Positions 56,700 through 64,000 of a DNA stretch of 64,000 bases are shown piece by piece. Position 1 is the stretch's first letter; the number at the start of each line of letters is the position of its first letter. A program made the position numbers and the translations under genes. Origin of the DNA: Lasiosphaeria ovina. Its lineage: Eukaryota; Ascomycota; Sordariomycetes; Sordariales; Lasiosphaeriaceae. The stretch is taken from assembly GCA_033439765.1 (NCBI GenBank), contig JAULSN010000010.1, positions 310,001 to 374,000 of the forward strand. The letters run 5' to 3'. The notes beneath the pieces are model-generated. The model had not been told where the DNA came from. It saw nothing but the letters and a program-made list of their open reading frames with translations, and searched no databases.

Positions 56700-59600
56700 A
56701 TGCCTCCAAGTCCTAGATCTTATTGATGTCGCCTAAGCTAGGTAGCCGTCATCGGCAACACCTCCAAGTTCTCGTGTACTCGAAACGAAAGCGTCCAGAG
56801 CGCCTCAAAAGCGTCGGTTTTGAACCACCAGGCAATTCCTGGTTACCATTTTGAGGATCATTGTAAAACTCTGCTTTGAATTTTTGTTTGTGCTAGCACT
56901 GTAGTTAGCAACGACCTCGCGGGAGAAATTCAGTTCCGAGTGCCCGGAAATGGATTGATCAACTTACCTCTGGACCTATAAGATAGCTTCGCGGGCCTAA
57001 CTGGGTTGAAGAAATTTGCAGATGGGGAGTTTGGGTGGTGCGGCCGAGAAGAGCTGCATATGGTTTTCTTCTTGTCAGGGTCGGAAAGTTTCGCACCGCA
57101 GAATTTCAAGGCGGTTTTTGGGGGAAGGAAGTTGGAACAAGAAGAGTGGATCACTGATGTGCGGAGGGTTTTCCAAGAGTATGGTTCATCTTGCCTCGGT
57201 ATTACGTCTGGGGTTTTTGTTTTTCCCTGGCGGGTTTTGTGCGTTGCAGAGGAAACCCAGAATTTTCACGGCTAGTACACCTTCCTTTTAATCTGAATGA
57301 ACCTAAACTCACTCAAATACCTGGCTGCTTTGGTGCGTGTTTATAACGCACCGATAACACTGGAATCAGCGAAACATGTCTACTAATTATAAGAGATAAC
57401 CGTTTAATGTCAATTCGGACTTTGTACTCTAGGGCGTCGCCGGGACTCTTAGGACCTTTATTACGTACGGAAGCTTGGGTCTAGAAAAGGGTTACCGTTC
57501 CAATATAATATGAGAGCCGTTCTATCCACTGTCAAACCGTTGCCTTGCACTATAATATACCATACATGACCCTATCTATTCTCATCGCCTCACCCATCCC
57601 GCCGCGATGAACCCCTCAACCATTTCGGGCAACGATGCTACCAACTCGGGTCTCCAGACCTAGTCACTGGCCAGTTCCCAAGCCACTGCTGTGACAAGGA
57701 CCCGTCTGGAGCCCAGTCCAGTACCTCGCCTTCGTGATTCACCTCCTTTCCCCCCTCTTCGTCTTCAATCCTTACCGTTAACCCAAATGCTGTGGTAGGG
57801 AGTCCCGTCCTAAGAGCTGCTTTCGTTGCACCAAGGACCTCGCCAACCTTGTCGGCTGAGAGCGTTTCGAGTACAAGTTCAGGCCGGCAATGTGCTTCCT
57901 GATCGCAAACGGTGAGTGATGGACCACAGGGGCTGGCCTGGTCAAATAGCAAGTTAGCTTGTCAGTAGCCGGCGCCTTTTTGTAGAAATCGGTTTCTGTC
58001 TCTCAAGTATGATCCAACTTTTGGTATTATTCCCCGTGTGCCAAGTCCACCCTTGTTGAGGTTTTGTGGATAATTAGTTCCACGAAAGGAGGATGGGAAC
58101 GCGGGGTTTTCGAGATGCTTCTCTTTTCATTCTCCCTGGAACTAAATTCTGAGGCGTTTCTACAGGTCAGTAATGTTTGCAGTCGCTATCCAGGTCGGAA
58201 CTGTGCGATTTGCTGCGAATCTGCAATGGCCATTGTGTTCAACGAGGTGTGCATAAAGGTCTCTCTGAAGGTGAGATTATCATTGCGTACGCTACCTATA
58301 TCGTCTGCTCTCTGCCTCTGGCCCCAAGGAGTAAAAAAAAACACGTAGACAAAGTCGCAAATGGTCGAGTAAAACAACCGAAAGCCCCTTCTCGCAGGCC
58401 AGCACGTTTAGCCTTGCCCTGCCCTCGGCTCTCAGCCATCGGTCTTCTCGTTGGAATCATGACATTCATGTTCTAGCCCTTCACCTGTATATAGGACCTC
58501 CCTCCCCTCTAGCAGCAAAGTACATGTCGTCCCCCGCTACATGATATCTTTCTCCGTTCTCCTGATTTTTTGTGTCTGAGCTGAGAGATGAGAAAACTGG
58601 ATATTGTCCGACGACAGCGCTGACGGCATGAACGTTTGTTTGCCGGTGTACCGAAGGCAATTGGTAATTATTCGTGTCTCCGAGCATAAAGGATAAAGAG
58701 ATAAAGATGGAGAGCGAGAAGGAGATTTAAATCGCCACCGTCGGAACGTGTGTCGACAAGGAAACGAGAGGACCAGAGAAAATAGATCGGCTAAATCCGC
58801 TTTGGAGGCCGTCTCGGCAAACAATTTTCTTTTTCGCGTGTATTCTATTATGGACAGGCCGGCATGTTTGCCTCTGATGGTGGTACTTCGGTCTCGAACG
58901 TGTTTGCGGTTGCTTCTCAAGTCTCTCAATGCCTTTGCGGCTGGTCTTCGTGTGGTGGGCGGGATTGCGATGTCTTGAGTGTCACAATCAGTCAGTGTTT
59001 CGTTTTCTGGGAGCCAAAGCAGTGACGGTCGGTGGTGTATAGACAAGGAAAGGAAGAGTATGATAGCGATGTTTACTATAGTCAGAGGCCCGCTCGCGCA
59101 AGGGTCGTTGACGACGAAGGATGTGTGGTCTTGTCTCTTGGGTGCCGGTTGTGGATACGGCGGCTGAATAGCTACACTCCAGCGCCGCCATTCTCGCCAG
59201 ATCCACGAGAAATCCGGATCTGCGGATCTCCCAGTAAATGTAGTGGGGTATGGGATTTGACTTCACAAAAGCGGTGCCATCTAGGCACACCAGGCGAAGT
59301 TGTCTCGCCCACAAGGCGAGACCCAAATCCAAAGGCAGCCGTGAGACCTGCGAGCCAGACAAGGCAGACAACATCAATGGGCGGCAGACAGAGCAGCAGT
59401 CGACACGGCAAGCAGTCAGGATAGGCCGACCAGATGGAAAGAGAGCAATTTAATGAGGAATTTTCTTCTCCATGTCACCACACAAGGCGGCGAGCACAGT
59501 GAAAAAAAATGAGCGGGCGGCAACGCACCTGGAGGTAGTGTAATACCAGGGCATCGCCTTGACAAAAATTGTGGGTAGATAATTCTGGTGGGTGTGTGTA

Positions 59601-60223
59601 ATTATCCCCAGGGTATTGCACCCAAGATGCCACCCGAGACCGAGATGGCGACAAAAAATTATGCCTCCGAGTGGCCGGGCCTTACGGCCTGGTCCCCGCC
59701 GCCCCCCCCCGCCAGTTAGGAGCATTTTGGCGAGCCTGACTCAAAGGAACAGGAACCCGGAAACTCAAGGACAGTATGAGGGAAAAAAGGAAAAGAAAAA
59801 GAGAAGAATGGTGGGCGGGGCGGTTTATTTTATACAACACCAGGTTGGTCCGTGCACGACTGCAAAAAATACCGGACCCACTCACCCTTTTTGGGCATTC
59901 TTTCCATATCGTCACCATCGTGGGCAGGCGGGCTGTCAAGGGACTCGCGTCCGGTGGGGCTCGGCCGCGGTGCTTCTTCGGCGACTTTGAGATGCGTGCT
60001 ACCCTCTCGAACTGTTTGATCGAATGAGGCAGTGGCCGTGTTTACATGAGGCAGTCAAACTATCAAGCTACTCCCTGGTCATGTGCTTGACCTTGATTTC
60101 TCCATCTCGAGGTCCAAAGAGCGCTTATTGTCCCGTTTCACAAGCGTGCGCCACGGTCCCTCCTTAGGCTCTCAATGCTACTGTTATGCTGATTGTTAGC
60201 TGCTTCCATTTGATCGCCTACTA
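56700..60223. other. 3.5-kb gene-poor region before the transposon
   Basis: No intact gene recognised. Contains the dispersed repeat at 59770-59867 and a C10 tract near 59702. The frame at 57638-57952 (minus) is open for 104 residues but has no recognisable features. Confidence 0.45.
59770..59867 (+). repeat. dispersed repeat, copy B (GTTGGTCCGTGCACG core)
   Basis: Purine-rich run GAGGGAAAAAAGGAAAAG, then TTTATTTTATA, then GTTGGTCCGTGCACGACTG (59844-59862). Same order and strand as the copy at 4128-4215. Confidence 0.45.
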
Positions 60224-60256
60224 GACCCCTGAACCAGGCAACGGTTTGCGCCTAGC
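60224..60256 (+). repeat. terminal inverted repeat, left
   Basis: GACCCCTGAACCAGGCAACG followed by GTTTGCGCCTAGC; perfect inverse of the right end at 62039-62071. Confidence 0.92.
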
Positions 60257-60406
60257 CTTGGCGCATACCACAACAAAGACGCACCCGACCACAACTTGAT
60301 CAAAAACGGTCTATATTCTATGGAAAAACTACAAATCTATATCTAATTGAAGCGCGCATGTCCCTGCAGTCTATTACAAGTAATCTGGTGATCCCCGGCC
60401 ATGTCT

Positions 60407-61948
60407 TCACCCCTGAACAACAATAACATCGTCATCTTCCTGCATAGCCCCCCTGGCCTCCTCCTGACTAGAATGGATGTCTTCAATATTAGCGAAGGTC
60501 TCATTAGCATCGAATTTGACTGCCCTGCGCCTGACGACCTTCCTAGCCTTCAATTCCTGACGAACCCTGTGGTTTTCCGCCTGCAAACTGGCGATCTGTA
60601 CGTTCCTCACATCGAGGGCCTTGCCTGCCTTACCAAGAAGCTTGATTCGGGCATGATCAACGTGGCTGAGGTTCTGGCGATGCCCTCGTATGACCTTCTT
60701 GATATCCCGGCTACCACTGGGTGTCGGCATAATGTGGTCTGTAAGGCCAAGGCGAGTAGGGGGTGGCGTAACGGTTCTTTTTTCCTCTTCTTCTTCAATA
60801 AAGAGCCCTACTTTGTCTAGCACCTTCTTACGGTTAATAGGGACCAAGCCAGTCGTTAAGAAGCCTACCCGTATGTTATGCTGAGTGAAAGCATACTTCG
60901 CGGCTTCAAAATAGCTGTTCAGGAAGTTCTGCTTGGCCACGGGAGCCGTGATATCAAAGGAGACCCAGTCCATTGTGAGGCGGTGGTAATTGGACTTCAA
61001 GGAAGAGAAAACAGCCACATCGAGAGGCTGTAAGGCATGCGTACTGTGAGAGGGAAGGTAAAGAAGCACTACCTTGTTGATCTATGCCTCAAACATGAAG
61101 TCAATAGACAGGTGGCTACTATGTTGATCAAGAAGAAGAAGGCGCCATTCCGAGGGATTCTCGGGCTTCGTTTCCGGTAGGTAAATACGCCGAAGCCAGA
61201 TTCGGGCAATCTAGCCGTTGACCCAACCGGTTGGCGAGTGTGTGAAGGCCTAGGAAGGAAGTTGGGCTGGAAACCACTGCTGTTGAAGGCTCATACCCGT
61301 ATAAATAATAAGGGGAGTCAGTCTTTTTCCTCCTGCCGTGATAGACTCGAGAATAGTGACCAAGGTCGAATTGTCGCTTGATTTTTTGAATGCCCGGCGG
61401 GTCAGACTGGTCCCTAGGACCCTGCCCTGTTGAGTCTCGCCTTCCTGGGCTCCATTCTCATCCATATTGGCGATGTTATAGGTCTTGATCTTCTTGTCGC
61501 GAATATGACGCTCAAACCGGTTAAAGAAGTTGACAACAGCGCCCCGGGTGGTATATCTAGCCCGGGTCGCGCTCAGGGGCTTCCCGACCTTCATCTTGAC
61601 TATCGGGTTGCGACGAAGGAAGCGATATACCCAGTTTTTGCCAAGTGGGCGAGAGTCATTGGCAGCTTCAAGAATTCGGTGGGTAAATGCACGCATCTGG
61701 GCCTTCGATGGAGCCCGGCCACAGCTTTCTTCGTGCAGAATCCAGTCAACTAGGAAGTCCTCCTGCTCGGAGGATAGGCGTTGCTCAAGCTCCTTGGCCC
61801 TGGCCATAGAAAGAGCGCCATAGACCCGGTTGCGTAAGGTGGAGGGTGGAATGTCCCATGCAGCCGAAACGAGGCTCATTCTGGCACCTTTTCCGAGCTC
61901 TGAAAGAGCCTGCGTAATGCGGTGCTCCCGATCGATCGACATCTTCAA
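60407..61948 (-). pseudogene. Fot1/pogo (DDE_1) transposase, three in-frame TAG codons
   Basis: A frame of about 513 codons. N-terminal psq-type helix-turn-helix (SAAWDIPPSTLRNRVYGAL), then a CENP-B-like DNA-binding domain (FLVDWILHEESCGRAPSKAQ, WVYRFLRRNP). The catalytic part has NIANMDENG (first Asp), LLLLDQHSSH (second Asp) and HALQPLDVAVFSSLK (third Asp), so the DDD triad is complete. A Leu-rich coiled tail (VQIASLQAENHRVRQELKAR) ends the protein. Stops at 61250-61252, 61211-61213 and 61082-61084 are all TAG and all in the same frame; no frameshift is present. By family comparison the first lies at a Trp (TGG to TAG). Transposition from this copy is not expected unless the stops are read through. 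Confidence 0.9.
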
Positions 61949-62038
61949 TTTTCTTCAAAAATGATGCAGGATTGAAGGAGTTGTGGAGAAAAGAAGTCAT
62001 GATGTATTGCATTTGAGTGGTGACGATGTGGCGCCGTT

Positions 62039-62071
62039 GCTAGGCGCAAACCGTTGCCTGGTTCAGGGGTC
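62039..62071 (-). repeat. terminal inverted repeat, right
   Basis: Inverse of the left end, immediately followed by the TA duplication. Confidence 0.92.
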
Positions 62072-62073
62072 TA

Positions 62074-62389
62074 GATGCGTCACTTGGCTGTCTCCTCCTC
62101 TAACTTTACGTGTTTTCTTCCATGGCTAATGTTATTTTCATGTTTACTGACAAGTCCTTGTCGTTCCACTACTCAATTTCCACTAGTGTCACACTTGATG
62201 TTTTAGAAACTTCTGTAATCAAAAGCCGTGAGGATACGTGAAAGAGTTTGAGTTCCACTCCCCATTTTGAGATTAGAGATTGGGTATTGCTACTTCTACG
62301 TTTGTCAGGGCATTGGTGATTTGATCCCAAGCAAGGATAACGGTTCGCATCAGTGTCAACCAGGAGCTCGCCAGAAAATCATATCCCCT
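62074..62389. other. intergenic, nothing seen
   Basis: AT-rich flank between the transposon and the ankyrin-repeat gene. No features. Confidence 0.4.
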
Positions 62390-63072
62390 CTACCAGGTCC
62401 ATTGCATTTTGACCCTCATCTTCAGACTCTGATGTGGTCCACCCATCCTCATCCTCCTCACCCGAAGACGATGAATCACCATCATACTCATCGTCCGAAT
62501 ATCGGCACGTCTTTCTTCGGCGTCGTAGTACGGACATAACTGTTCGTGTCCCGACCAAAGCTCCTCAAAGTGCTTTCTGGTATATAGCGACCCATAACGA
62601 GCCTTCCGCGGATACCCTCGTCGAAACTCGGAGATATCATAACCGCAGACCGCAAGAGCAAAATCCCAAACATCGCCTCGTATATCGCCGAGTCGGACGA
62701 AGTCATAATGTCGCAAAGTGTACGCATAAGTCGAAACTGACTTGCTAAAATGATCCTTGGCGTAAGGGTCAGCACCGTGGTTGATAAGATACATAATTCC
62801 GGCCGAATAGCGATGTATATCGGATACTGGGTCGTAATCGCTACAAGAGTTCCACCATGCTGAGTTCATGAGGTAGTAGAGGCAAGTTTTACCGTGGATA
62901 TCTCGTTTCGTAACGTCGGCGTTTCGATAGAGAAGTACTTCAAAGCTCTCAACAGTCTAGCGACCTCCGTGGCAAACCGTGGCTAGTGCGGACATGCCAC
63001 TCTCGTTCAACTTGCTGTTTGCATTGATAAAGCCGGCGCCAAAGTCAAGGAGGACCTTTATCGCCTCCTGCA
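62390..63072 (-). pseudogene. ankyrin-repeat C-terminal region with in-frame stop
   Basis: Ankyrin-type phrases are present: EAIKVLLDFGAGFINANSKL NESGMSALATVCHGG, then a TAG at 62958-62960, then VESFEVLLYRNADVTKRDIH GKTCLYYLMN, SAGIMYLINHGADPYAKDHF, ending in a His/Arg-rich tail before the stop at 62390. Each repeat shows the LL..GA and GKT.L patterns. The stretch begins after an acceptor-like CTGCAG at 63070-63075 and may be spliced to the P-loop gene to its right, because CTKWGTAACT offers a donor and the phase fits. The single TAG suggests recent inactivation or a sequence error. Confidence 0.6.
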
Positions 63073-63079
63073 GGACGAG

Positions 63080-64000
63080 TCAGCAGATATATTCTTGTAA
63101 CATATCTATGCATTGAAATTTAGTTACCCATTTGGTGCAAGCTCTTTGTCTTTGGTCTACTGGGAAAGGAATACCAAAAACGGCTCTTAGGACTGAACTT
63201 TTCCCAGCAGACTGGTGACCAACAGCGACTATGAGAGGCACATCGTTTTGTTCCAGATTGATATTAGCAGGCTTTAGCAGTTCCAGGACCCTTTTCTTCC
63301 TTTCGAACACGGTGGTGGTGAGGTCCGGTCTCTCTCTCCAGTGGCTCATGATTGTGTCCATCCAAGCGAGTGGGCTCGGAAATTCTCCGCCTTCTGTTTC
63401 TGCGTCTGACTCCGAGTAACTATCCTCTTCAGCTGTTGATTCCTGGGGCAAAACAGCAAGGGCGGTGGTCGCTATCTGCTGTACATGTTTGCTGACGTGC
63501 TTGAAATACCCTCTCGGTTCATGTTGCCGCGTGTTTGGACAACGAAACGGGCAATGATCCCCAATCCAGGAACTGCCACGATGGCAAATCGAATACATGT
63601 TTCCTGTCACATTGTTAGCAACAATCACTGGCACATGGCATTTAGCGTCCGCCGTCTACAGACTTCCACTGAGTTCTCGTTGTTATTTCAAACCTGAGTG
63701 TGCGGCAAACAGGACAAGTGAACTGGCCACCACCAATTGCATCTTGGGGAAGGTCAGGTACCCGCAATCTTCCGCTCTCAATTGTTGAGTAGCTTGTTGA
63801 GTATGAGGCCATGGAAATTGTGCCGTTGATTTGCAGGATGCTTTCCTGATGGCTAGCTATATCGAAGGGTTTGCCAGAACTTGGCATCAGACGTTGGTCG
63901 TTAAAGTCGAAGGTAGAATCAATCTGTGACGCCGATGCACTTGACCGAGTGTTTGCCGTGGGGCGTACATTCTCTTCAGAAAAAAGAGATTCGGTGGGAA
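63080..64000 (-). CDS. zinc-finger / dynamin-like P-loop protein, 5' end outside window
   Basis: The frame is open to the right edge, so the N-terminus is missing. A Ser/Thr-rich lead (NTRSSASASQIDSTFDFNDQ) precedes a Cys-rich module beginning GGGQFTCPVCRTLRFEITTR. After an intron near 63600-63650 it continues with CHRGSSWIGDHCPFRC and YFKHVSKHVQQIATTAL, the C2H2-like pattern that precedes NACHT or GTPase domains in many fungal proteins. An acidic spacer follows (EEDSYSESDAETEGG). Then comes VPLIVAVGHQSAGKSSVLRAVFG IPFP, the G1/P-loop and following motif of the dynamin GTPase family, with CTKWVTKFQ in place of the usual CTRFVTE. The frame stops at 63080, right after G1, so most of the GTPase is absent, unless it splices into the ankyrin region. 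Exon limits are uncertain. Confidence 0.6.

Larger units (their letters stand above)
60224..62071 (-). mobile_element. Fot1/pogo-type DNA transposon with TIRs and TA duplication
   Basis: Terminal inverted repeats of about 33 bp match by eye without difference: GACCCCTGAACCAGGCAACG and on to GTTTGCGCCTAGC at 60224-60256, with the reverse complement at 62039-62071. TA flanks both ends (60222-60223 and 62072-62073), the target duplication expected for this superfamily. The 1848-bp length fits Fot1/pogo elements. The single gene inside is on the minus strand and inactivated by three TAG codons. Confidence 0.92.

Noticed and set aside
57003..57291. Overlapping plus-strand frames of about 90 codons
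   Set aside because: No known domain, poor start context and no partner exons.
57638..57952. Minus-strand frame of 104 codons (SADKVGEVLGATKAALRTGL)
   Set aside because: Reads plausibly as protein but has no recognised family, no upstream exon and lies in a decayed region; left unannotated.

Overview
The window reads as nuclear DNA of a filamentous ascomycete (Pezizomycotina, most likely a sordariomycete). Genes are spliced by short introns of about 48-80 nt with GTRNGY donors and CTRAY-like branch points. Several families are typically fungal: a Zn2Cys6 regulator, a HET protein, a PTH11/rhodopsin-type membrane protein, CBM1-tailed secreted enzymes, NACHT/ankyrin remnants and a Fot1/pogo transposon. 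No rRNA, tRNA, CRISPR or bacterial-type operon was found. The genus cannot be fixed from the sequence.

Layout. 0.4-3.4 kb: an intact DUF3445-family protein and a convergent Zn2Cys6 regulator whose DNA-binding domain is split by introns. 4.3-11.1 kb: decayed genes, namely a cytochrome P450 without its haem cysteine and a CorA-like membrane protein with three in-frame stops. 12.0-17.7 kb: intact genes on the minus strand, an NmrA-like protein, a secreted GH10 xylanase with CBM1 and a secreted M28 aminopeptidase. 17.7-22.5 kb: gene-poor, partly AT-rich DNA with an LTR-like remnant. 22.5-23.5 kb: a predicted nuclear protein. 26.1-31.8 kb: a small cysteine-containing ORF and three broken genes (Prp24-like RRM protein, rhodopsin-domain protein, Ca2+/H+ antiporter). 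32.2-41.7 kb: an acidic coiled protein, a cytosolic V8/trypsin-like protease with an unusual repeated tail, and a HET protein. 42.2-44.6 kb: a collapsed hydrolase-NACHT-ankyrin gene next to an intact CE5 esterase with CBM1. 46.2-51.5 kb: a 1709-residue NRPS-like protein (adenylation, carrier, six membrane segments around three hexapeptide-repeat modules), the architecture of epsilon-poly-lysine synthetase. 53-64 kb: repeats and gene fragments, a complete but inactivated Fot1/pogo element with perfect TIRs, and at the right edge a zinc-finger/dynamin-like P-loop gene running into ankyrin repeats.

Functional themes. Secreted plant-wall enzymes (GH10, CE5) and an aminopeptidase indicate a saprotroph or plant-associated fungus. 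HET, NACHT/ankyrin, dynamin-like and protease genes, together with their pseudogenes, resemble a fast-evolving non-self-recognition compartment. The Pls-like synthetase is the most notable intact gene. Many disabling changes are TGG-to-TAG/TAA/TGA or CAG/CAA-to-TAG/TAA, which is compatible with repeat-induced point mutation, although this was judged by eye only.
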